A stretch of 27,190 nt of DNA from DATECU01 sp035286745 (GTDB taxonomy: Bacteria; Acidobacteriota; Vicinamibacteria; Fen-336). Of this stretch, positions 1 to 6,809 are shown piece after piece. Position 1 is the first letter of the stretch; each line of letters starts with the position of its first letter. The stretch spans positions 1-27,190 of the forward strand of contig DATECU010000175.1 in NCBI GenBank assembly GCA_035286745.1. Reading direction: 5' to 3'. The notes beneath the pieces are model-generated. The model saw only the letters and a list, made by a program, of their open reading frames with translations, had not been told where the DNA came from and did no database searches. A program made the translations under genes and the position numbers.

Positions 1-376
1 GCTGAGACTCGGAAGCGCCGAGGACCAACTCGGTGGGACCCTGAGCCCGCGAGCCGTCGTCCATCCGTACCTCGAGGGTCATGGTCCGGCCGCGCACCTG
101 GCCGCGAAAGCGGGCAGCCTGCTGGCGATACGGTTCCGGTCCCGCTTGCAGCTCATAGGAGCCGGCCAGGTCGAACTCCCCGTCGGCGTCGAGCGTCAAC
201 GGGTTGGGAGCGGAGCCGGCCGCACAGTGGAAAGCAAAGGCGGCACCGGAAGCCCCCACCGTGGCGCGAGCGTCGGAACCGGACCACACGCCGGCTGGAA
301 TCTCGGCCGGATCGGGGGCCTCCGTCCCGCAAGCTACCAACAGGACCATCACCAGTGCTGGCTGCATCCTCCACAT
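1..376 (-). CDS. Putative lipoprotein, partial (3' end beyond window)
   Basis: Reading the minus strand from an ATG at 376 gives an open frame of 125 codons that runs off the window edge. The start is preceded by a strong GGAGGTGG ribosome binding site. The N-terminus is a short type II signal peptide (MWRMQPALVMVLLVACGTEA) with a VLLVAC lipobox, so Cys15 would be lipidated and the protein anchored in a membrane. The mature part is small-residue rich and contains a stretch resembling a beta-sandwich (VWSGSDARATVGASGAAFAF, then another Cys). I do not recognise the family; small predicted lipoproteins with a single beta-rich domain are common in Acidobacteriota-like genomes. An alternative ATG lies three codons downstream, at 367. 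The call as a real gene is fairly safe because signal peptide, lipobox and ribosome binding site coincide; the function is unknown. Confidence 0.7.
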   Translation of the reverse strand, partial: MWRMQPALVMVLLVACGTEAPDPAEIPAGVWSGSDARATVGASGAAFAFHCAAGSAPNPLTLDADGEFDLAGSYELQAGPEPYRQQAARFRGQVRGRTMTLEVRMDDGSRAQGPTELVLGASESQ

Positions 377-947
377 GGCCACCTCCATCGCGATCTGAGC
401 CCGGAGCCTCGCCAGGTTGCAGATCCATGGTAGACCGGTCCCCTCCGAGGTCCAAGAGAACTCCACGCCGCTCGCCGGCGCGGGCGCCCGCGCTGGCATC
501 GAGGTACCGCTCCGCGCTCCGACGCTCGGAAGCCCCCGCGGGGTAGCTGTCGGCACACAGCCGTCAGCACTCGGCAACGGCAGCAGCCGCAGTGCGAGCA
601 GGTTCGCTCTCCACAGCCTCGGGCGCCATCCGTCGCTGACTGCTGATTGCTGATGGCTTGCTGCGTCCCGTGCCTCGCGAGTCGCGCGTGGGGTACCTCG
701 ACGCGCAACCGCGCCGGCCGATCGCCATCCGTCCCGCTTCTGGCCGGAGGTCTCCTCTTCTCCTTCTCTGTGCCTCTGTGGTTTCTGTTCCTTGGGTTGC
801 GACCCCGGCCGCGCTAGGCTAGGGTCCTGTGGGCGCTGGCCGAGCGGCCGAGGTGCCGGGAAGCGCCAGCGCAGGCTCGACCCGGAGCCGGCGGCTCGGC
901 TCGTGGGTCGGCAGCGCCTCCGAACCTGGGCAAGCCGAGGAGGTGCG
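377..947. other. Intergenic region without a supported gene
   Basis: This is the longest gene-free stretch. It holds an interspersed repeat copy (about 466-660) and a pyrimidine-rich segment at about 752-792 that resembles a low-complexity intergenic spacer. It then contains a potential RNA-folding segment at 833-909 in front of the AraC gene: a perfect 8-bp hairpin (833-840 with 865-872) and a nested hairpin (879-883/905-909 enclosing 885-889/893-897). Open frames here are short, overlap one another on both strands and show no ribosome binding site, so I do not call any of them genes. Confidence 0.6.
466..660 (+). repeat. Interspersed intergenic repeat, copy 1
   Basis: The element has a GC-alternating head, a conserved 35-base block at 495-529, a variable middle, and a tail of CTGACTGCTGAT-like units at about 636-658. 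The same parts occur in the same order on the minus strand at 16929-17110. The two 35-base blocks differ at only two positions. The repeat lies between genes, shows no convincing coding capacity, and is not flanked by obvious terminal inverted repeats. It is probably a dispersed genomic repeat family; the exact boundaries are estimates. Confidence 0.7.
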
Positions 948-1943
948 ATGGGCGCGGAAGAAGGCAGCCGGCGCGAGGAGTACCTCGCGCGGATTCACCG
1001 GGTGCAGGACTACGTCGAGACCCATCTGGACCAGGAGCTGAGCCTGCGCGAGCTGGCCGCCGTCGCCTGCTTCTCACCCTTCCATTTCCACCGCATCTTC
1101 AGTGCGATGGTGGGAGAGCCGCTCCACCGCTTCGTTCTGCGCCTCCGTCTCGAGAAGGCGGCATCCCAGCTCCTCCACAACCCCAAGAAGAGCGTGACCG
1201 AGGTGGCCCTCGACTGCGGCTTCGGCGGCTCGGCGGCCTTCGCCCGCGCCTTCCGGGCCGAGTTCGGGATGAGCGGCAGCGAGTGGCGCCGGCGATGCGA
1301 GGCCGAACGCCGTGGGGCCGGAATGGCCGGCAGCAAGAAACGCAAAACGGTTGGCAAGGAAGGAAAAGACCAGGAGCAGGATCTGGGTTCCACTGGGGAC
1401 GGCGTCCGGAATGGACCGGACGCAACTTCGAGGAGAGAGCCCATGCCCATCAAAGCCGCCGGAAGCGTCCGCGTCGAGGAAACCACGCCGTTGAACGTGG
1501 CCTACGTTCGCCACATCGGCCCTTACGCCGGCGACGCCGAGCTCTTCAAGGGGCTATTCGGAAAGCTGATGTCCTGGGCGGGACCGCGGGGGCTGTTGCG
1601 GTTCCCCGAGACCCGGATGCTCTGCGTCTATCACGACAATCCGGACGTGACGGAGCCGGAGAAGCTGCGGGTGAGCGCCTGCATCACCGTGCCCAAGGGC
1701 ACGCCGGTCGAGGGCGAGGTAGGCACCATGGAGGTGCCTGGAGGCCGGTACGCATTCGCCCACTTCGAGCTCGACCCTTCCGAGTACGGTGCCGCCTGGA
1801 CCTGGGTCTACGGGACCTGGCTTCCTTCGAGCGGCTACCAACCCGACGACCGCCCCTGTTTCGAGCTGTACCTGAACGATCCCAACCAGCACCCCGAGCA
1901 CAAGCACGTGGTCGAGATCGTGGCGCCGGTGCGCCCACTCTGA
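948..1943 (+). CDS. AraC-family regulator with GyrI-like effector-binding domain
   Basis: Predicted cytoplasmic transcription factor of 331 residues. Residues 10-120 form the AraC DNA-binding domain: LSLRELAAVACFSPFHFHRI (31-50) is the first helix-turn-helix and VTEVALDCGFGGSAAFARAF (83-102) the second, with the usual ARAFRAEFG turn. After a charged linker (about 120-165) comes a GyrI-like ligand-binding domain (about 168-331, with VAYVRHIGPYAG and the late FELYLNDP motif). This architecture is known from Rob/SbmC-type regulators that sense small amphipathic molecules and control efflux or stress genes; the ligand here is unknown. I chose the ATG at 948 because it follows GAGGAGGTGCG; an upstream in-frame start at 792 would add 52 residues with no domain character. 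The gene is convergent with the methyltransferase gene, so it is not in the same transcript. Confidence 0.9.
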   Translation: MGAEEGSRREEYLARIHRVQDYVETHLDQELSLRELAAVACFSPFHFHRIFSAMVGEPLHRFVLRLRLEKAASQLLHNPKKSVTEVALDCGFGGSAAFARAFRAEFGMSGSEWRRRCEAERRGAGMAGSKKRKTVGKEGKDQEQDLGSTGDGVRNGPDATSRREPMPIKAAGSVRVEETTPLNVAYVRHIGPYAGDAELFKGLFGKLMSWAGPRGLLRFPETRMLCVYHDNPDVTEPEKLRVSACITVPKGTPVEGEVGTMEVPGGRYAFAHFELDPSEYGAAWTWVYGTWLPSSGYQPDDRPCFELYLNDPNQHPEHKHVVEIVAPVRPL

Positions 1944-1953
1944 TCGCCGCCGC

Positions 1954-1981
1954 GGGCGGGGCGGCCAGCCGTCGCCCGCCC
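1954..1981. terminator. Candidate bidirectional terminator hairpin
   Basis: GGGCGGG (1954-1960) can pair with CCCGCCC (1975-1981) across a 14-base loop, between the convergent AraC regulator and methyltransferase genes. There is no clear T-tract, so intrinsic termination is uncertain. Confidence 0.4.
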
Positions 1982-2772
1982 TACCCCGGCGATGGCCTTG
2001 AGATGCCCAGCCGGTCGAGCATGTCGAGGTCGAGCGGGGCGGTCCGAAGCGGCGGCAGGTACAGGGTCGAGATCACCGACACCCGGGCCTCCGCGAGCTT
2101 ACCCAACGGAACGTGGAGGATCAGCGGGTCGCAAACGGGATAGACGGCGGCTTCGTAAACGACGGCCTGGTGGCCCGCGGGGTAGTGCTGGAGCAGCACC
2201 TCAGCGAGGACGCGCAGGCCGGAGCGGCTCCAGAGATCCTCGCGCTCGTAGGTGGCGACGCCGATGCCACCGGCCTGCCACAGGATCAGGTTGCTGGTGG
2301 GATCGAACCGACGCTGGTGGACCAGGAAGTCGGTGGCCTCGAAGCTCTGACAGCCGTGGATCGCGGGGTCGAGCCCGAGGTCGGCAAAGAGGCAGTCTTC
2401 GGCCGAGACACCGGGGAACATCCGGGCCTCGAACCCGGCCGCCCGCGCCTGACGAATGGCTTCGTGCGGCGGGAAGGCGAACACCCCGGGATGGCCGTAG
2501 AAGACGGCGCACACGTCAAGGCCCTGCCGCACCGGGGTCAGCATCCGCTCCACCATCTCCCGATAGGAATCAAGCCGCGGCTTGCCGGGTGCGTAGCAGC
2601 CCTTCAGGGATTCCGCCGTCGCGTTGAGCTGCCGGATCCAAGCCTCGGCTGCCGGATCGGCGACCATGTACAGGCACTTCTCGGCACTCTCGATGAGCGT
2701 TTGGGATTCGGCGGTGACGTGGCCGGCCGCAAGATAGCCGGTGCCCACGACGGCCAGGGAGCCCTTCTTCAA
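1981..2772 (-). CDS. Split-borosin type peptide alpha-N-methyltransferase (TP-methylase fold)
   Basis: A 263-residue SAM-dependent methyltransferase of the tetrapyrrole (corrin/porphyrin) methylase fold. Visible landmarks are the N-terminal SAM loop VVGTGYLAAGHVT (8-20), FYGHPGVFAFPPHEA (91-105), the FPGVSAEDCLFADLGLDP block (119-136) and SFEATDFLV (143-151). In borosin enzymes such as OphMA and SonM this fold methylates backbone amides of a peptide instead of a porphyrin. Tyr60, Arg66 and Tyr70 have the same 6/4 spacing as the catalytic Tyr/Arg/Tyr residues I recall for OphMA. The enzyme is stand-alone, without a fused C-terminal substrate, and the upstream gene at 2888-3097 encodes a matching precursor, so the split type is inferred. 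The ATG at 2772 follows a GGAGACC-like weak ribosome binding site. An ordinary porphyrin-pathway methylase is unlikely: no cobalamin or haem genes are nearby. Confidence 0.87.
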   Translation of the reverse strand: MKKGSLAVVGTGYLAAGHVTAESQTLIESAEKCLYMVADPAAEAWIRQLNATAESLKGCYAPGKPRLDSYREMVERMLTPVRQGLDVCAVFYGHPGVFAFPPHEAIRQARAAGFEARMFPGVSAEDCLFADLGLDPAIHGCQSFEATDFLVHQRRFDPTSNLILWQAGGIGVATYEREDLWSRSGLRVLAEVLLQHYPAGHQAVVYEAAVYPVCDPLILHVPLGKLAEARVSVISTLYLPPLRTAPLDLDMLDRLGISRPSPG

Positions 2773-2836
2773 TCATGGTCTCCTAACTGACGTGTGCGGA
2801 TGAGCGAGGTGTCGAACAGCACGGCGGCGAGAGGGA

Positions 2837-2867
2837 CCGGACTCGCCCGCGCAAGGGGCGAGTCCGG
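2837..2867 (-). promoter_or_regulatory. Intercistronic hairpin between RiPP precursor and methyltransferase
   Basis: A perfect 12-bp inverted repeat (2837-2848 with 2856-2867) encloses a 7-base loop. It begins about 20 bases after the precursor stop codon and lies 64 bases before the methyltransferase start. No run of T follows on the minus strand, so it is more likely a partial terminator or RNA-stabilising element than a full terminator. Such elements in RiPP operons raise precursor relative to enzyme; that role here is inference. Confidence 0.7.
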
Positions 2868-2887
2868 GCGGCACGATCGAGGAGCGC

Positions 2888-3097
2888 TCAGATGAAGACG
2901 AGCATGCAACAGCCAGTAGGGGCATCGTCACCCAGGTGGGCGCGGATCTTGTCCGGATCTCCGCTCCTGAGCACAGCTTTGTCCTCAGCGGTAAGGGCGT
3001 GGGCGTCCATCACTCCGTCGGGGTCCTTCTTGAAGCTCTCGCGGAGCTTGGGGTCGCGGGACAGCTTGATCATGAGGTCCGCAAGGTTCTTGGCCAT
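2888..3097 (-). CDS. Split-borosin RiPP precursor peptide
   Basis: A 69-residue peptide with a helical, charged leader and a hydrophobic tail. Residues 4-56 (NLADLMIKLSRDP, then LRESFKKDPDGVMDAHALT, then VLRSGDPDKIRAHLG) look like the borosin-binding domain of split-borosin precursors such as SonA, which resembles the LigA subunit fold: a short helix, a DPxxVMxAHxLT motif and a GDxxKI/L turn. The last residues, APTGCCMLVFI (59-69), are the likely core. In SonA the methylated positions lie in a comparable hydrophobic C-terminal stretch, so Leu66-Ile69 are the best candidates. Vicinal Cys63-Cys64 is unusual. The ATG at 3097 has a clear GGAGGTG ribosome binding site, and a promoter lies just upstream. 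The methyltransferase gene follows 115 bases downstream. The alternative, a stand-alone LigA-like protein, is unlikely as no LigB partner is present. Confidence 0.87.
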   Translation of the reverse strand: MAKNLADLMIKLSRDPKLRESFKKDPDGVMDAHALTAEDKAVLRSGDPDKIRAHLGDDAPTGCCMLVFI

Positions 3098-3122
3098 GAC
3101 ACCTCCGTGGGAGGGAGCGGCT

Positions 3123-3151
3123 ACCCTATCCGCGGCCGCTCAAGCTGTCAA
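3123..3151 (-). promoter_or_regulatory. Sigma-70-type promoter of the borosin operon
   Basis: On the minus strand, a perfect TTGACA (3146-3151) is followed after exactly 17 bases by TAGGGT (3123-3128), with the precursor ATG 25 bases further on. The -35 box is consensus and the -10 box matches at three positions (T, A and final T). This gives the precursor its own transcript, separate from the kinase gene that ends at 3188. Confidence 0.65.
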
Positions 3152-3156
3152 GGTGC

Positions 3157-3189
3157 AGCGGCTCAGCGGCTCAGCGGCTCAGCGCGCTC
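3157..3189. repeat. Octamer tandem repeat upstream of the borosin promoter
   Basis: AGCGGCTC occurs three times in direct succession (3157-3164, 3165-3172, 3173-3180), followed by the variant AGCGCGCTC (3181-3189). It lies immediately upstream of the -35 box on the minus strand and touches the kinase stop codon. It may be simple slippage DNA or a set of protein-binding sites. Confidence 0.8.
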
Positions 3190-5740
3190 AAGGCTCACCC
3201 GCGCCGGGATCGGCACGCGCGACCGCACCACGCCGGGAGGAAGGGCTGGGGAACGAGCGTCGAAGCTCGCGTAGGGGTTCTTCGAGGTACTGTGGAAGCT
3301 CCCCGCGAGCGCGGGCCGCTTCCAAGATTGCGAGCGTTTCTTCGAGACGCAGGCGGGACCGTTCCAGGGCGACCTTGAACCGAGGGTCGGTTCTGAGGGC
3401 CACCATGTCTCGACCCTGCGCCAGCATGTCGTAGGGAGCAGCAGAGCCGGCACCCGTGAGGCGCGAGAGGATCTCGAGCGCGTCGCCGGCCCGGCCCTGC
3501 CGGGCCACAGAAACCACCCCGCTCAGGGCGTAGCTCTCCCAGGCGGGGAAGCGCGAGGTCCCATCGGCGACCTTCAACAGGCGCTCGAAGGCCTCCCGGG
3601 ATGCGGGACCTTCGCCGCCTTCTATGGCGGCTCGGTCCCGCGCCAGCGCGACCCATTGCGGGTTGAGGCGGCCCTCGGTGGCCATGGCTTCCAGTCGCTT
3701 CAGGATCTCCAGCCGCTCACCGGCACGGTCGGGGGCGGTGAGCCACTCCACCTGGTTGGACAACGCGGTGGGTGCATCCGACTCCAGCCGCAGGACCTGC
3801 TCGTTCCGAGCGATCGCCTCCGCCCGCCGGCCGAGCAGGTCGAGCAGGGTGGCCGCGCTCACCGAGGCATTGACGTAGAGGGGGTCCGCTCGCGACGCCT
3901 CGTTGAAGGCTTCGATGGCAAGGCCACACGAGTTACCCATCACCGAGCCGCCGAGCATCGCCTGGGCGAGAGCGTCGTGTGGGCCGAAGGACGCGGCCTT
4001 CACGGCGAACTCCAGCGCGGTGCGGTGACTTGCCCGGGCCTGCTCGGCGAAGCTGAGGACGGCCCACGCCCGGCTCGATCGCGGATCGAGTTGCAGGGCC
4101 CGCCGCGCCCAGGTCTCCGCCCCCGCGACGTCCGCCGCGTTGCCCATGATGCCCTTGCGAAGGAAGAGCACGGCGGCACCGGCGGCCGCTTCGGCCCGCT
4201 TCGGGTCCAGCTCCAGCGCCCGCTCAAAGGCGGCCAGGGCCTGATCGGCATCCTCCGTCTTGTATAACGCACCGTAGCGGCTCAGGTGGTAGCGCCCCCG
4301 CTGCAACACCAGCTCCACCTCGGACGCGCCGCTCGGAGTGGCCACCGGGGAGGCAGCCGGTCGGACCGCCTCGCGAACCCCCTCGGCGGCCTCCCGCACC
4401 AGGTTCAGGTAGCCGGCCCGGGTGCCGTCGTACTCCCGGCTCCACATCAGGCGCCGGCTCTTGGGTTCCACCAGCTGCACCGTGAGCGCCAAACGCTCGG
4501 CCTGCACGGCCACGGTGGAGAGCACGAAGGCGTTGACCTGGTACACCTCGGCCACCTTGCCCAGGTCGCCGCCGATCCGCTCCATGTCGACGCTGGTGGG
4601 GGGCAGCTTGGTCTCCAGGCCCTGGATCTGATTCAGGTAGGTCGAGATGGTGCTGGGGATGGCATCGGCGAGGAAGGCGTCGGCCGCCTCCGAATGAACG
4701 CGACAGGGCAGGGCGACCACCGATCGGACCCGGCTCACCCCTGCCGTCCCCAGCCCCCTCCAGGCGACGACACCCGCCACCAGCACGGCCAGAGCCACGC
4801 CCATCGACGCCCAACGCGATAGGCGGTTGCGCCTGAGGACGGGCTTCCAGGCCGAGTTCGAGGTGGTGGGGTCGAGCTGCTGGCGGACCGCGCGCAGATC
4901 CCCCAGCAGGGCGAGGGCGTTCGCATAGCGATCCTCCACCCGCTTGGCCAGGCACTTGTCCAGGATGCGCTGCAGGGCGGGCCAGGAGGCCCCGTCCTGG
5001 GCCGAGCGCAACGCCGGGGCGGGCGCCTCCACGATGGCCTGCTGGGTCTCGTAGACGCTGGCCCCGCGGAAGGCCGGAACCCCGGTGAGCATCTCGTGGA
5101 AGACCAGGCCGAAGCTGAAGAGATCGCTCCGCGGATCGACGGCTCGGCCTCGGGCTTGCTCGGGGGACATGTAGACGGCGGTCCCGTAGACGATGCCGGA
5201 CCCGGTGTTCATGCGGGCGGCGGTGTCGGCTTCGCTGTCGACGTCGCTCGCCGGCTCCACCAGCTTGGCGATGCCGAAGTCGATGATCTTGGCGTGGCCG
5301 TCTTCGGTCACCATGATGTTGCCGGGCTTCATGTCCCGGTGCACGATGCCCTTCTCGTGGGCCTTGGCCAGTCCTCCCACCACCTCGATGGCCAGATCGA
5401 GCGCCCGGCCGGTGGTGAGCGGCCCTCGCGCCAGCAGGACGGAGAGCTTCTCGCCCCGGATCAACTCCATGGCCAGGAAGGTCACACCGTCGGCGTCGTC
5501 GATCTCGTGGACCACGGCGATGCGGGCGTCGACCAGGGCGGCGGCGGCGCGGGCTTCCTGAAGGAAGCGGCGGCGGCGCTCGGGATCGGACAGCAGCTCG
5601 GGGGGCAACACCTTGAGCGCCACCTCGCGGCTGAGCTTGGTGTCGAAAGCCCGATACACAATGCCCATCCCCCCCCGGTTGATCTCCTCGATGACCCGGT
5701 AGTGGGACAGGGTCCGGCCGGCAAGGGATGACGTTGGCAT
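3188..5740 (-). CDS. Membrane-anchored Ser/Thr protein kinase with TolB-like and TPR tail
   Basis: An 850-residue Hanks-type kinase with all key residues visible: the glycine loop (NRGGMGIVY, 21-29), Lys43 (VALK), Glu62, HRD at 134-136 with Asn141, DFG at 154-156, and GTAVYMSPEQ at 186-195. One membrane segment (about 311-327) separates the cytoplasmic kinase from the other part. That part begins with a domain like the TolB/CadC-associated sensor domain (about 335-455) and continues with about eight to ten degenerate TPR helices (about 465-810). Such PknB-TPR proteins are abundant in Acidobacteriota and are taken to sense cell-envelope conditions; the substrate is unknown. The ATG at 5740 has only a weak ribosome binding site. 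The gene ends 91 bases before the borosin precursor on the same strand, so read-through into that operon is possible. Confidence 0.95.
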   Translation of the reverse strand: MPTSSLAGRTLSHYRVIEEINRGGMGIVYRAFDTKLSREVALKVLPPELLSDPERRRRFLQEARAAAALVDARIAVVHEIDDADGVTFLAMELIRGEKLSVLLARGPLTTGRALDLAIEVVGGLAKAHEKGIVHRDMKPGNIMVTEDGHAKIIDFGIAKLVEPASDVDSEADTAARMNTGSGIVYGTAVYMSPEQARGRAVDPRSDLFSFGLVFHEMLTGVPAFRGASVYETQQAIVEAPAPALRSAQDGASWPALQRILDKCLAKRVEDRYANALALLGDLRAVRQQLDPTTSNSAWKPVLRRNRLSRWASMGVALAVLVAGVVAWRGLGTAGVSRVRSVVALPCRVHSEAADAFLADAIPSTISTYLNQIQGLETKLPPTSVDMERIGGDLGKVAEVYQVNAFVLSTVAVQAERLALTVQLVEPKSRRLMWSREYDGTRAGYLNLVREAAEGVREAVRPAASPVATPSGASEVELVLQRGRYHLSRYGALYKTEDADQALAAFERALELDPKRAEAAAGAAVLFLRKGIMGNAADVAGAETWARRALQLDPRSSRAWAVLSFAEQARASHRTALEFAVKAASFGPHDALAQAMLGGSVMGNSCGLAIEAFNEASRADPLYVNASVSAATLLDLLGRRAEAIARNEQVLRLESDAPTALSNQVEWLTAPDRAGERLEILKRLEAMATEGRLNPQWVALARDRAAIEGGEGPASREAFERLLKVADGTSRFPAWESYALSGVVSVARQGRAGDALEILSRLTGAGSAAPYDMLAQGRDMVALRTDPRFKVALERSRLRLEETLAILEAARARGELPQYLEEPLRELRRSFPSPSSRRGAVARADPGAGEP

Positions 5741-5857
5741 GAGCGGATCTGGTTCGAACTCCCCGACGCCCTAGACTACATCGTCGCAGCGCGAAGAGCC
5801 ATTTGGGGAGGAGGCAGCGATGGCACGATCAGCTGCGGAGCCGGTCGCCAGCGGCGA

Positions 5858-6391
5858 TCAGAACCCCGGGAACACAGCGGCGAAATCAGCGTCGATCAGT
5901 GCCCAGACGTGCTGGCGCTGCTCCGGATCGACCGGCGTTCGTTCCAGACGTTCGAGCAGGGTGGCCCGGTCGACCAGGCGGTGGCGAACAGCGGCCCGCA
6001 CGTACGTCCGGTCCTTCTCTCTGCCGGCGACGTACTTCGAAATCAGCAGGTCGTGCGGCTCCAGGCACAGCCCGGTGCCGGCGGGCGTCGGCACCGGAAC
6101 CAGGCGGTCCTCCCAGCCGGCGGGGAGCACCGCGGTGCGGGCACCCACGCCCTGGGCGTAGTAGCCGTAGGTTTCGTGGAATGGCGACAGCTCCCCGATC
6201 GAGCCATCGATGACGTCCGCCCGTTCGGGATGATGGCGTGGGTAGACATCGGCGTCCGCCGAGACGCACAACTCGGCCGGGGCGTCGGGGTACTGGCCGA
6301 GGATGGCCTGGCTCCCGATGACGACGATCTCCTGATCGCCGGCGATGGTCGCGGCTGCGCGAATCACATGTTCGAGTTGCGCCCTGGTCAT
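5858..6391 (-). CDS. DUF6036-like nucleotidyltransferase, putative toxin
   Basis: A 177-residue protein. IGSQAILGQYPDAPAE (25-40) and CVSADADVYP (42-51), with the acidic pair Asp47/Asp49, form a minimal nucleotidyltransferase core (GS...DxD). LCLEPHDLLISKYVAGREKD (109-128) is the helical continuation typical of AbiEii/DUF6036-type proteins. These often act as toxins that modify tRNA or other targets, with the partner encoded upstream. The start overlaps the stop of the upstream gene by four bases (ATGA), so translation is coupled. A downstream toxin behind a small antitoxin-like gene fits a toxin-antitoxin pair; that role is inferred, the nucleotidyltransferase fold is fairly secure. Confidence 0.82.
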   Translation of the reverse strand: MTRAQLEHVIRAAATIAGDQEIVVIGSQAILGQYPDAPAELCVSADADVYPRHHPERADVIDGSIGELSPFHETYGYYAQGVGARTAVLPAGWEDRLVPVPTPAGTGLCLEPHDLLISKYVAGREKDRTYVRAAVRHRLVDRATLLERLERTPVDPEQRQHVWALIDADFAAVFPGF

Positions 6392-6717
6392 GAGCGATCG
6401 AACTCCTCGCGGACTCGCCGCCACACGGCCCAGCGGGTGTGGGGATCGACGACCCCGGCGAAGGGGGACGACTGGCGGAGCTGGCGCGCCGGTTCTCCCG
6501 GGTCGGTCAGCATCAACGTCACCTCGGCCAGGGGCCGAGCCAGAACCTCGAGCCACGCGTCTGCCCAGCGGCGAGCGACCGAGCCATCGCGCAGCCACTG
6601 CTCCACCCGCTGGCGCGCTCGATCGACCAGGCCGGGCTCGGCGGCAAGCCGCTCGGCAACCAGCCGGTGCAGTTCCAGGCTGCGCTCCTCGGCCAGGCGG
6701 TGGCGACCGTCGGTCAT
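6388..6717 (-). CDS. Small helical partner of the nucleotidyltransferase, putative antitoxin
   Basis: A 109-residue, mainly helical charged protein (starting MTDGRHRLAEERSLELHRLV). It ends four bases inside the start of the nucleotidyltransferase gene. I do not recognise a named family, but its size, its position and the coupled translation fit an antitoxin or chaperone-like partner. The N-terminal half forms two amphipathic helices (RSLELHRLVAERL, RARQRVEQWL) and the C-terminal half contains a WLEVLARPLAEVTLMLTDP segment. No ribosome binding site precedes the ATG at 6717. A TACACT at 6726-6731 is placed so that the transcript could begin at or near the ATG, suggesting leaderless translation. 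An upstream ATG at 6735 would add six residues. Confidence 0.72.
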   Translation of the reverse strand: MTDGRHRLAEERSLELHRLVAERLAAEPGLVDRARQRVEQWLRDGSVARRWADAWLEVLARPLAEVTLMLTDPGEPARQLRQSSPFAGVVDPHTRWAVWRRVREEFDRS

Positions 6718-6725
6718 GACTAGCA

Positions 6726-6731
6726 AGTGTA
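6726..6731 (-). promoter_or_regulatory. Candidate -10 box giving a leaderless mRNA
   Basis: On the minus strand TACACT ends eight bases before the ATG at 6717. No good -35 box is seen. The missing ribosome binding site supports leaderless initiation; this is only a positional argument. Confidence 0.35.
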
Positions 6732-6809
6732 CCATCGGCCGGCGCGGGCGAACGCATGGCTTCGTTTGGTGCGCGGGCGACCGTCCTGCCCGGGGGTTCG
6801 GGGTGCGGG

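Noticed and set aside
833..935. tRNA-like segment (GCTGGCCGAGCGGCCGAGG)
   Set aside because: It resembles a serine/leucine tRNA D-arm, but no matching acceptor stem, anticodon arm or T-arm follows.
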